25,350 bases of DNA from Streptomyces sp. NRRL WC-3605. GTDB taxonomy: Bacteria > Actinomycetota > Actinomycetes > Streptomycetales > Streptomycetaceae. A program made the position numbers and the translations under genes. Below are positions 1 through 7,598 of this stretch, piece after piece (positions within the stretch are counted from its first letter, which is position 1; the number at the start of each line of letters is the position of its first letter). The stretch covers positions 1-25,350 of the forward strand of contig NZ_LLZN01000094.1 of assembly GCF_001509795.1 (NCBI RefSeq), written 5' to 3'. The notes beneath the pieces were generated by a model. The model was not told the DNA's origin and ran no database searches. It saw only the letters and a list, made by a program, of their open reading frames with translations.

Positions 1-95
1 CAGTCGAGCCCATTCCTCATCCGAAAGATCACCCCGCCCCACGACGACCGAAACGATCCACCGAGGGGCCGGTCACGCGACCCATCGGACACGAC

Positions 96-1412
96 CTAGG
101 CGGCAGCGAGCTGGAGGAGTTCCAAAACGCCCTGGGCATGCTGGTAGTGCTGGAAGCGGGGGAGAAGGTTGTCGACGAGCTGCACGCAGCGGGGGGCTCC
201 AATGCGACGTGCCAGGAGCAGGGATTCGGTGGCGGCGGCCGCTGCGGGCTCAGGTTCTTTCAACTCGAGGTAGCTTTCGGCGCGGTAGGCGAGAAAGACC
301 CCGCGGGTCTTGTCCCGGGCTGGGGGCAGCAGGCGTTCGCCTTCGGTGATCAGCCGGTGAGCGCGGCCGGTGTCGCCGAGGTCCAGGAGGGCCTGGCCGG
401 AGTCCACGGCGAGGTCGGCTTCCGACACCCAGGCGCACCAGGCCGGCCGGTCGGCGCCGGCGTCGTTGAGGTGCTTCTCCGCTGCGGTGAGGGCACGCAG
501 CACGGCGCGTCGTTCGCTCCGGTCGCCCCGTGCGGCGAGGGTTCGGGCAAGGCGCAGCTGGAGCAGGCAGCGGGCTGCGGGATGGCGGGCGCGGGCCAGG
601 GCGTGGTTGAGGATGTTAGCGGCGGTGGTGTGATCACGGCGCCAGGCGGCCTGGTAGGCGAGGTCGCCCAGGAGGCCGGCGCCCATGTCCTGGTCTCTGG
701 CGGCGCGGGCGTTGTGCAGGCCGGCGATCCAGTGCTGGCTTGCGTGGGTGTGGCGGCCTAGGTCGAAGCGGTGCCAGGCGACGCTCTGGGACAGGGAGGC
801 CGCCAGGGTGTGCAGGCGCAGCCCGAGAACGGGTGTGTAGCGGCCGTGTTCGAGCAGGTCGGTCACCGTGGTGAGGTGGGCATCGAGCAGCGTGGCGGTG
901 TGCTGTCGCTGCTCGGTGGTGTGACCGGCGAGTTCCTGGGCGGTGTTCTCCAGGAAGGTGACGAAGTCCTCGCCGATCGGTTTGCCGTCGCGGGCCTGGG
1001 CGAGAGCGCTCGTAGGGCCGGCAGCCCAGTCCGCGGCCAGCGCAGACAGGGTGGCGCCGGAGATCGTGAAGAAGGTACGGCGGTCCATCGCTGTTCGCAG
1101 GGCCTCTCTCAGGGCGGGCACGGAGCTGTCGGGCCCGAACGGGACCACGCCTTCGGCAGTGAGTGGCAGCCAGTTCGGCCAGTCGTCGGCGCGGACGATG
1201 TCCGCGGGCCAGCCGAGGGCTTCGGCGATGTAGATCTGCGATTCCTCGCTGGGCTTGATGCCGCGCTGCCACTTACGCACCCGCGCCTCGTCGGTGCCTG
1301 AACGCAGACCACGCCGGATGGCCGCGGCACGGATCCCGGAGACGAGTTCATCCATCGTCATGCCGAGCGCGAGCCGCGCCAGCACCAGCGGGTGACGTGT
1401 GGTCTCTTGCAC
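96..1412 (-). CDS. XRE-family transcriptional regulator with TPR-like C-terminus
   Basis: The product is a 438-residue protein of a family expanded in Streptomyces. Residues about 8-75 form a Cro/C1-type helix-turn-helix region, ending in a segment that reads EALGWPADIVRADDWPNWL. A short patch, MDRRTFFTISGATLSALA (about 109-126), is typical of these regulators and resembles a degenerate twin-arginine stretch, but there is no real signal peptide. The rest is Ala/Leu-rich helical repeats of tetratricopeptide type, which in relatives form a ligand or partner-binding scaffold. Length and both ends match intact family members and no frameshift is seen. It is divergent from the glycosyltransferase at 1580 and may control the intergenic region between them. 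The ligand and targets cannot be deduced. Confidence 0.88.
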   Translation of the reverse strand: MQETTRHPLVLARLALGMTMDELVSGIRAAAIRRGLRSGTDEARVRKWQRGIKPSEESQIYIAEALGWPADIVRADDWPNWLPLTAEGVVPFGPDSSVPALREALRTAMDRRTFFTISGATLSALAADWAAGPTSALAQARDGKPIGEDFVTFLENTAQELAGHTTEQRQHTATLLDAHLTTVTDLLEHGRYTPVLGLRLHTLAASLSQSVAWHRFDLGRHTHASQHWIAGLHNARAARDQDMGAGLLGDLAYQAAWRRDHTTAANILNHALARARHPAARCLLQLRLARTLAARGDRSERRAVLRALTAAEKHLNDAGADRPAWCAWVSEADLAVDSGQALLDLGDTGRAHRLITEGERLLPPARDKTRGVFLAYRAESYLELKEPEPAAAAATESLLLARRIGAPRCVQLVDNLLPRFQHYQHAQGVLELLQLAAA

Positions 1413-1460
1413 GCCTCAATCCAATCACTCAGCGCACACGAACGGTGACGTACTTGGATA

Positions 1461-1556
1461 CGGGACCCCTTCGGGACCCCCTCCAACCGGTCGACTGGGT
1501 CGAACAGTTGAGCCCATTCTCGTCTTCTGCCGCCACGACATGCGGCAGCGGGACCC
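1461..1556. promoter_or_regulatory. Divergent intergenic region with three CGGGACCC repeats
   Basis: The 167 bases between the XRE regulator and the glycosyltransferase carry CGGGACCCC at 1461-1469 and again at 1472-1480, an 11-base period close to one helical turn. A third CGGGACCC lies at 1549-1556, close to the glycosyltransferase start. The placement would suit an operator for the adjacent XRE protein. No clear -35/-10 pair was recognised, and high GC makes such repeats less surprising, so this is a weak call. Confidence 0.25.
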
Positions 1557-1579
1557 ACCGTGAGACGAGAGGAGAACCG

Positions 1580-2570
1580 ATGGCACAGACGGATACGCCG
1601 CTGGTGTCCGTGGTCGTCAGCACACGCGGAAACACGGCGAACGTACGGAGTTTGCTGGAGGCGCTGGCAGCGCAGACGCTGTCCGGCGGGCAGATGGAAG
1701 CGGTCGTCGTCGACAACGACCTGCCCGGACCCGTCCGGCCGGTCGCGGAACGCTGTACGCGACGGTGACTGGCCGTTTCCCGTACGGGTGCTGTACGAGC
1801 CGACACCCGGGCTGAGCGCGGGCCGGAACCGCGGGATCTGCGCGGCTCGTGGCCGGTACATCGCCATCACCGACCCCGACATCACCCCGGAACCCGGCTG
1901 GCTGCAGACCCTCATCGACGCGATCGAGGAAGAGAAGGTCTTCGCCGTCGGTGGCCGCACCACAGTGCAGTACCCGGGCGGTCAGGCCGTCGCACTGACG
2001 AAGGCGCTGCGGGAATGCCACGGCGCTGTGGACTGGCCCTCAGGCCGAGAGCTGGCTGTGTGGCCGTACTGGGTAACCGGCTGCAACCTGCTCTTCAACC
2101 GTCAGACGGCGCTGGACATCGGCTTGTTCCGCACAGATCTCGGACGCCGGGGACGGTGGATGGGTGACTGCGAAGACCTCGAGTTCATTGACCGGGCCCG
2201 TCACGCCGGCCCCCACACTCTGATCGAACCGGCCGCCGTCGTCTCCCACCCGGTCTACCGCCCGGAGACGACCCTCAGGTACTTCATCCGCCAAGGCGCC
2301 GGGCACGGCGTGTGCGTCGCCCGGATGCACCTGAGCGTGACGGTGGAGTCCGCTGCGATCCAGGCCGGCCGCGAAGCCGTGCACGCCGCGGTCATCAATC
2401 TGGCCGCCGGGTGGACCTTCCTGGACCGATCCCGCGCCGTCGAAGCCGCCCGCGACCTGGCCCGCATCGGCTCCTACCACCTCGAACGCGGCCGCCTGCG
2501 CCTCTTGGGCCGCCGCCCCATAGCCCTGGCCCAGCACACCCCGAAGAAGGAGACCTCCGCATGGACGTGA
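1580..2570 (+). pseudogene. Family 2 glycosyltransferase, frameshifted
   Basis: Two adjacent frames together give one GT-A family 2 glycosyltransferase of about 330 residues. The first part starts at ATG 1580 after AGGAGA (1569-1574) and reads PLVSVVVSTRGN, the first nucleotide-sugar-binding strand; it stops at 1768. The following frame continues with GLSAGRNRG, a DPDI acidic motif for metal/UDP-sugar binding (DxD-like), GCNLLFNRQTA and the acceptor-side motif EDLEF. The switch lies between about 1745 and 1762 and needs one base removed or two added. As read, the protein is cut to about 62 residues. It is either a recent pseudogene or a sequence error. The 3' end overlaps the peptide gene at 2561 by 10 bases, which suggests one operon. 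Confidence 0.8.
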
Positions 2571-2680
2571 TCACCACCACAGGCCTGTCCGCCGCTTCCT
2601 CCCTGACCGGCGTCGAGGTCGTCGAACGCAATGCGCCCCCGAGCCGTCACCCAGGCGGGATCGGTCGGGACGCGCCCTGA
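2561..2680 (+). CDS. 39-residue peptide, possible RiPP precursor or gene stub
   Basis: ATG 2561 follows AAGGAG with ideal spacing and lies inside the last codons of the glycosyltransferase, so translation is probably coupled. The peptide begins MDVITTTGLSAAS, continues with a segment reading VEVVERNAPPS, and ends GGIGRDAP. A hydroxy-residue-rich start followed by an acidic VVE stretch resembles leader peptides of some actinobacterial RiPP families, but there is no Cys and few Ser/Thr after the VVE segment. The alternative is that this is the N-terminal stub of a larger gene removed by a rearrangement just downstream, where coding character disappears. I do not recognise a defined family. The start is well supported; the function is open. 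Confidence 0.45.
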   Translation: MDVITTTGLSAASSLTGVEVVERNAPPSRHPGGIGRDAP

Positions 2681-3158
2681 CCCGCTTCCATGTCTCTGCG
2701 TAATGGCTCAACTTCAGGGAATGGCAGCGGGTTGCGGGGCTTGCCGCGACCTGGCCGATGGTGAGCGCGCTGGACTTGCCCTCCTCGCTGCGAGGCACAT
2801 CCCTTTCCACCTAATGGAGGGCTGGTCCAGATCACCGCGCAGCTCACCCCACCGCCAAATCACCGCCGACACAGGGCCCTCGGCCCGCCGTCCGGCATCC
2901 GCGAGGGGCTCGGGCGCTGGCATGGCACCGAGACAGCACCGCGGCCTGCGACCGGGCCCTCTCATCGACTGCCTCCCACAGCGCACACCACCCATCCGAA
3001 CTACTGGACCCGTGGAATGCCTCATTGTGACCACTGACTGGCTGCTCTCGCAGAACGAACGAATGAAGAGGCAGGGCATTTTCAATTGGACACTGCCCGC
3101 CTGGGTGATCTTCCCTGTTGGATCGGCGTATTGAAGCGGATCGAGCAGAGGCGGACGC
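2681..3158. other. Stretch without a recognisable gene
   Basis: Six-frame reading gives only overlapping low-quality frames with poor third-position bias. Base composition is locally lower in GC around 3070-3130. No terminator, RNA gene or inverted repeat of note was seen. With the integrase-like remnant that follows, it looks like a rearranged junction. Confidence 0.5.
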
Positions 3159-3305
3159 GTGCCGAGTTGGCGTACGTATTGGGTGCCGGTGGACCGTCGG
3201 GTCGTGGCGGATCGGGTGCCCGATCTGGCCGGGTGGGAGGACTTGGCTGAGCGTGAGGATCGAGTTGGGATTCATCCTCGAGATCCGATTGCTGCGCGCC
3301 TTCAG
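3159..3305 (+). pseudogene. Possible N-terminal remnant of a tyrosine-type integrase
   Basis: From GTG 3159 one frame reads a coherent peptide with YWVPVDRRVVADR, then VPDLAGWEDLAERE and VGIHPRDP. From memory this resembles the N-terminus of actinobacterial phage-integrase-family recombinases that open with a DRVPDLAGWEDLA-type segment and continue with 'GIHPGDPILISP'. The similarity stops about residue 48, and no core-binding or catalytic domain (R...HxxR...Y) follows. If right, it marks a lost mobile element between the peptide gene and the MFS gene. The identification relies on a short motif only. Confidence 0.33.
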
Positions 3306-3421
3306 CCATCGGGAGGTCGGTCGTGCGACGGTCGTGGCGGCGGCTGCGTTTCGTCCGCGCCGGGCTGCTGCGGACAGCATTTTCGCGCTACACCGGACGT
3401 GGTGGATTGGCAGGTGGCGGT

Positions 3422-4833
3422 ATGGCGGGGACGGCGTCGGGGGCTCGGCGGGTGCTGGCTCCGCTGGCGCTGGCGCAGTTCATCTGCAGCTTCGCCGGCT
3501 CGAACATGAACGTGATGATCAATGACATCAGCGAGGACCTGGACACCACGGTGCAGGGTGTCCAGGTCGCGATCACGATCTTCCTGCTGGTGATGGCCGC
3601 GCTGATGATCCCGGGCGGGAAGCTGACCGACAAGTGGGGGCGCAAGCGCTGCCTGCTGGCGGGGCTCGTGGTCTACGGGGTCGGGGCAGTGCTCAGCGCG
3701 GCCGCGCCGGGGTCGGCGTGCTGATCCTCGGGAACTCGATCCTGGAAGGTGTGGGGACGGCGTTGCTGATTCCGCCGGTCTACATCCTGACCACGCTGCT
3801 GTTCACCGACATGGCGTCGAGGGCGCGTGCGTTCGGCGCGATCATGGCGATGGGCGGGATCGGCGCGGCTGCGGGCCCGCTGATCGGCGGGCTGATCACG
3901 AGTACGATCAGCTGGCGGGCTGCGTTCGTGTTCCAGGCGCTGGTGATCGTGGTGATCGTGGTCCTCAGCCGTGGAATCGCCGATCCGTTGCCGCCTGAGC
4001 CTGCCCGGCCCTTCGACACGGTCGGGGCGGTGCTGTCGGCGGCGGGCCTGGTGCTGCTGGTGACGGGCATCCTGGCCGTCGACAACAACGGCTGGCTGGC
4101 GCTCGGCCTGTTGCTGGCCGGCGCGGCGGTGCTGGTCGGGTTCTTCGCCTGGGTGCGTGGCCGCGAGCGTGCCGGCCGGGAGGCGCTGCTGTCGACGGCG
4201 CTGTTCCGCAACCGCACCTCCAACCTCGGTCTGGTCACCCAGAACACGCAGTGGCTGATGCTGATGGGCGTCTCGTTCACGGTTGCCGCCTACCTGCAGG
4301 TCGTGCGCGGCTACGACGCGATCGACACGGGCGTCATCTTCACCGCCGCGACCCTCGGCATCCTCGCCTCCTCACTGGCCGCCGAGAAGCTGGCCAGGCG
4401 CCGTGCGCAGCGCACCCTCATCATGGTGGGCTTCGTCGTGACGATCGCCGGTGTCGCCGTGCTCCTTGCCTTGGTCGCCTGGAAGCCCGGGGCATGGGCG
4501 TTCGCCCCCGGGCTGCTGTTTATCGGTCTGGGTCTGGGGGTGATGCTCACCCCGTCGGTGAACGTGGTCCAGTCGTGCTTCGCCGAGGCGCAGCAGGGCG
4601 AGATCTCCGGCCTGTCGCGCAGCATCTCCAACCTTGGCTCCTCACTCGGCACGGCCGTAGCGGGAACGATCCTGGTGTCGGGGCTCAGCAAGGGCGGGTA
4701 CGCGGCGGCGATGGCGACGCTCGCGGTCGTCGGCGTGGGCGGGTTGATCGCGGCGGCTCTGCTGCCGCGGGTCTCCGGGCCGCCCGCCGCCGGAGCCGGG
4801 ACGGCGGCACCGCCGGGGGCACCGGGGCGGTGA
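3422..4833 (+). pseudogene. DHA2-type MFS efflux transporter, one-base frameshift
   Basis: The two frames join into a 470-residue, about 14-helix major facilitator of the EmrB/QacA drug:H+ antiporter type. The first frame runs from ATG 3422 through QFICSFAGSNMNVMI (TM1) and the motif-A loop GGKLTDKWGRKR, then ends at 3723. The second frame carries LGNSILEGVGTALLIPP, GAAAGPLIGGLI (motif C-like) and the remaining helices to 4833. Restoring a fifth G in the GGGG run at 3709-3712 rebuilds one continuous protein. As read, the transporter is inactive. An upstream in-frame ATG at 3323 exists, but 3422 fits homolog lengths better. It converges on the GH15 gene with a 19-base gap. The substrate is unknown. 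Confidence 0.82.
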
Positions 4834-4852
4834 CGCCGGGCAGCCCGTACCC

Positions 4853-6700
4853 TCAGCCGGTTTTGTCCTCGGCTCGGTCGAGTTCCTGGTCCAGTGCGAT
4901 GGCCGCGTCGATCAGGGCTAGGTGGGTGAAGGCCTGCGGGAAGTTGCCGAGCTGTTCGCCGGAGGGTCCGATCTCTTCGGCGAACAGGCCGACGTGGTTG
5001 GCGTAGGTGAGCATCTTGGAGAAGGCGTAGCGGGCCTGGGTGAGGCGTCCGGCGCGGGCGAGTGCCTCCACGTACAGGAAGCTGCACAGGTTGAAGGTGC
5101 CCTCCGAGCCGCGCAGGCCATCGGGGGAGGCGGCGGGGTCGTAACGGTAGACGAGGCTGTCGCTGACGAGTTCGCCGTCCATGGCGTCGAGGGTGGTCAG
5201 CCAGTCGGGGTCGGTGGGGGTGAGGAAGCCGACCTTGGGCATCAGGAGCAGCGACGCGTCGAGGACGTCGGTGTCGTAGTGCTGAACGAAGGCACGGCGT
5301 GTCTCATTCCAGCCCCGGTCGATGATCTGCTGCAGGACCGTGTCGCGTGCGTTGCGCCAGCGGGTCAGGTCGCCCGGGCGCGAGTGGGCGGAGGCGAGTT
5401 TGACGGCACGGTCGAAGGCGACCCAGGTCATCAGGCGGCTGTAGGTGAAGTTCTGGCGGCCGCCGCGGGTCTCCCAGATGCCTTCGTCGGGGCGGTCCCA
5501 GTGGTCGGTGAGCCAGTCGATAACGCGCGCGAAGGCGTTCCAGCCGCGGATGCCGCCGATGTCCTCGGACTGGGCGAGGGCGTAGGCGGCCTCGCCGTAG
5601 ATGTCGAGCTGGATCTGGTCTGCGGCCGCGTTGCCGGCCCGTACCGGGGCCGAGCGCCGGTAGCCCTCCAGATGGTCCAGGACCTCCTCGGTCAGATGCG
5701 GCTCGCCGTCGACGCGGTACATGATCTGCAGCGGTTCGCCCGAGGCGGTGGCGCTGGCGTCCAGGCGGTCGCGCAGCCATCGGCGGAAGGCGTTCGCCTC
5801 CGCGGTGAAGCCGAGGTCGACCAGGGACCGCACCGACAGGGAGGCGTCTCGGACCCAGGTGTAGCGGTAGTCCCAGTTGCGCTCCCCGCCGATCTGTTCG
5901 GGCAGGCCCATGGTGGCGGCGGCGATCGGGGCACCGGTGGGGGCGTAGGTGAGGAGCTTGAGGGTGATGGCGGATCGGGTGACCATCTCGTGCCAGCGGC
6001 CGCGGTAGCGGGAGGCGCGCAGCCACTTCAGCCAGAACGCGCTGCACGCGTCGAAGTCGGCGAGGATCTCGTCGGTGGTGGGCGTCGCACCGCCGGGTCG
6101 GCCGCTGAGGACGCCCAGAGCGCCGGTTTCGCTGGTGAGGACGACGGCGGCGCGTTCCCCGGCCTGGAGGGTGAAGCGGGCGGAGACGTCGGTGCCGTCG
6201 GGGTGCAGCACGATCGGCGTGGTGACCTGCAGGTGCAGATCGGTGCCGGGCCCGCGGAACAGCACGGATCCGTCGTCGAGGCGGGTGAGGTCGTGCGGTG
6301 CGCGGCCGTAGTCGAAACGGGGCTTGCACGTCAGCTCGAATGGCATGCTTCCGCGCACCACCCGCGTGGCCCGGATCAGCCGATGCCGGGCGGACGGCGT
6401 CGTCGACAGGTCGGGGGGCATGAAGTCGACGACCTCGCCGACGCCGTCGGGCGTCATGAAGCGCGTGATGAGAACGGCGGTGTCAGGAAGGTAGAGCTGG
6501 CGGACGGTGGCGTCGCCGCCGACATCGGCGGCGAGGCGGCAGAAACCGCCGCGGTCACTGTCGAGCAGCGATGCGAACACACTCGGGGAGTCGAACCTGG
6601 GCGTGCACCACCAGTCCACAGTGCCATTGGCGGCGATCAGTGCCGCCGTCTGCAGATCACCGACGATGCCGTGGTCCGCGATCGGGGGGTAGTCGTTCAC
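4853..6700 (-). CDS. GH15-family glycoside hydrolase (glucoamylase/trehalase-like)
   Basis: The start is GTG at 6700, chosen because GAGGAGG lies directly upstream at ideal spacing; the product has 615 residues. It has the actinobacterial GH15 layout. The N-terminal beta-sandwich opens with YPPIADHGIVGDLQTAALI and TVDWWCTPRFDSPSVFA. An (alpha/alpha)6 barrel follows, with YTWVRDAS near residue 280, PDEGIWETRGG near 405 (the usual general-acid Glu region), and GLFAEEIGPSGEQLGNFPQAFTHL near 570-590 (the usual base region). No signal peptide is present, so the enzyme should be cytoplasmic. Family members hydrolyse alpha-glucosides or trehalose; which applies cannot be told. The gene is complete and monocistronic. 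Confidence 0.92.
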   Translation of the reverse strand: MNDYPPIADHGIVGDLQTAALIAANGTVDWWCTPRFDSPSVFASLLDSDRGGFCRLAADVGGDATVRQLYLPDTAVLITRFMTPDGVGEVVDFMPPDLSTTPSARHRLIRATRVVRGSMPFELTCKPRFDYGRAPHDLTRLDDGSVLFRGPGTDLHLQVTTPIVLHPDGTDVSARFTLQAGERAAVVLTSETGALGVLSGRPGGATPTTDEILADFDACSAFWLKWLRASRYRGRWHEMVTRSAITLKLLTYAPTGAPIAAATMGLPEQIGGERNWDYRYTWVRDASLSVRSLVDLGFTAEANAFRRWLRDRLDASATASGEPLQIMYRVDGEPHLTEEVLDHLEGYRRSAPVRAGNAAADQIQLDIYGEAAYALAQSEDIGGIRGWNAFARVIDWLTDHWDRPDEGIWETRGGRQNFTYSRLMTWVAFDRAVKLASAHSRPGDLTRWRNARDTVLQQIIDRGWNETRRAFVQHYDTDVLDASLLLMPKVGFLTPTDPDWLTTLDAMDGELVSDSLVYRYDPAASPDGLRGSEGTFNLCSFLYVEALARAGRLTQARYAFSKMLTYANHVGLFAEEIGPSGEQLGNFPQAFTHLALIDAAIALDQELDRAEDKTG

Positions 6701-6721
6701 AGCGCCTCCTCGGCTGCGGCG

Positions 6722-6745
6722 GCGAGAGGTACGCACCCCTCTCAC
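6722..6745. promoter_or_regulatory. Inverted repeat upstream of the GH15 gene
   Basis: GAGAGG (6724-6729) and CCTCTC (6738-6743) form an inverted repeat just upstream of the GH15 ribosome site, extended imperfectly by one or two bases on each side. It could be an operator or a leader hairpin. No promoter hexamers were confirmed. Confidence 0.2.
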
Positions 6746-6927
6746 CAGCGCGATCCCACCGGTGGTGCGGGGCGTGGCGGACGGCGTTGCTGCCGCCAAG
6801 CGTCGGTTGTTCTGCCCATCATGGCGAGACCAGGCGCCCCCAGCCACTCCTGGCCGCAGCACCCCTTACCGACCGCGCCGCCGGCCAGCGAGGCCACGTG
6901 AACGGCTCGATCGCCCAACGCAGAGGC

Positions 6928-6959
6928 TTGCAACCGGTACCCAGGTACAGGCTTACCGT
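6928..6959 (+). promoter_or_regulatory. MerR-type promoter and operator
   Basis: TTGCAA (6928-6933) and TTACCG/TACCGT (from 6953 or 6954) are separated by 19-20 bases, the unusually long spacer typical of MerR-activated promoters. The spacer holds the imperfect dyad CCGGTACC-CA-GGTACAGG (6934-6951). In this class, a MerR dimer untwists the spacer to allow transcription. No MerR gene is visible in the window, so the cognate regulator is either elsewhere or lost. The only gene downstream is the truncated one at 6988. Confidence 0.6.
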
Positions 6960-6987
6960 CGGAGGTGTCCACGAGTTCGGGGACGCG

Positions 6988-7240
6988 ATGACGGTAGTGA
7001 GTGCGATGAGCGATCTTGCGTGGGTGCCGCAGACCTGCACTCTGCCCACCGAGGAGAGGCCCCTCCGGGTCTCGGAGTGGGACGCGCTGTTCGCCGAGCG
7101 GCTGACGTCGCTGTCGAGGCCAGGGCCACTGCGGCTGCGCCTCGACCTCACGGCCGACCCCGGCGTCGAGGAGCGGGTGCGGGATCTGGTGGAGCGGGAG
7201 GGCAACTGCTGCTCGTTCTTCTCCTTCACTCCGCGTCCGG
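6988..7240 (+). pseudogene. 3'-truncated actinobacterial hypothetical protein under the MerR promoter
   Basis: The frame starts at ATG 6988 (or the in-frame ATG 7006) and reads WVPQTCTLPTEERPLRVSEWD, then RPGPLRLRLDL and LVEREGNCCSFFSFT. This matches a small actinobacterial family found near MerR-type regulators, in which a conserved CCSFF motif precedes a C-terminal beta strand and helix. Here the family resemblance ends at about 7231; the remaining open frame has no family character. The gene therefore lacks about its last 30-35 residues. The breakpoint coincides with an 8-base repeat also found at 20810. The function of the family is unknown to me; a role in metal or thiol stress is inferred only from the promoter type. 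Confidence 0.6.
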
Positions 7241-7245
7241 TTGAA
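7238..7245 (+). repeat. Left copy of direct repeat CGGTTGAA
   Basis: CGGTTGAA occurs here, at the point where the upstream gene loses its family resemblance, and again at 20810-20817, where a downstream gene begins to show its own. The two sites are about 13.6 kb apart and flank the intact catabolic core. An 8-base match can arise by chance. Confidence 0.25.
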
Positions 7246-7421
7246 ACTCTCTTTCCGCCATGTCCGGCCGTCTCCGGCACGCCGGTCGCACCGCAAGGTG
7301 TCCGCTCTCCGGCGACCCTTGTCCGGTGTCCCCAAATGGCAAGTCTTACGTCTCCCTCAGTCAAGCAGCCCAGGCCCGTCCAGCTCTACGGTGACACCAC
7401 CGCAGAGACGCGGTCAGCCAC

Positions 7422-7447
7422 CACAGGGGGCACACCATTCCCCTGTG
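7422..7447. promoter_or_regulatory. Inverted repeat CACAGGGG...CCCCTGTG upstream of the BKACE operon
   Basis: The perfect 8-base arms CACAGGGG (7422-7429) and CCCCTGTG (7440-7447), with a 10-base spacer, lie about 150 bases before the first gene of the plus-strand operon. Two-fold symmetry and position suit an operator for a dimeric regulator. No -10/-35 pair could be assigned with confidence. Confidence 0.4.
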
Positions 7448-7465
7448 CACGTCCCCTTCGGACGG

Positions 7466-7481
7466 GCCGGTCACCACCGGC
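7466..7481. promoter_or_regulatory. Second inverted repeat, GCCGGT-CACC-ACCGGC
   Basis: Perfect 6-base arms with a 4-base spacer lie 18 bases after the preceding inverted repeat, in the leader of the BKACE operon. It may be a second operator or a small RNA hairpin. Confidence 0.3.
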
Positions 7482-7533
7482 ACACCAGGCCCGCGCCCTC
7501 GGCCCCGCATCGACCCCTCGCCACGGTTCGCTG

Positions 7534-7554
7534 CCCGCGCGCATCCTGCGCGGG
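7534..7554 (+). promoter_or_regulatory. Leader hairpin before the BKACE start codon
   Basis: CCCGCGC (7534-7540) pairs with GCGCGGG (7548-7554) around a 7-base loop, 45 bases before the GTG start. There is no T-run after it. It may affect leader RNA stability or attenuation. The wider 7246-7598 stretch holds no gene that I can support. Confidence 0.3.
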
Positions 7555-7598
7555 TCGCCCGCGACGTGGGTGACCACCGATCCGACAGGAGACGGACC

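Noticed and set aside
1..95. Coding sequence at the left edge
   Set aside because: No frame with a ribosome site or recognisable residues; too short to judge.
2681..3158. Possible insertion sequence
   Set aside because: No terminal inverted repeats and no transposase motif (DDE or HUH) could be read in any frame.
4922..6901. 659-residue open frame on the plus strand
   Set aside because: It is the antisense shadow of the GH15 gene, which has motifs, a ribosome site and the expected length; the plus-strand frame has Gly/Val/Ala-rich sequence without domains.
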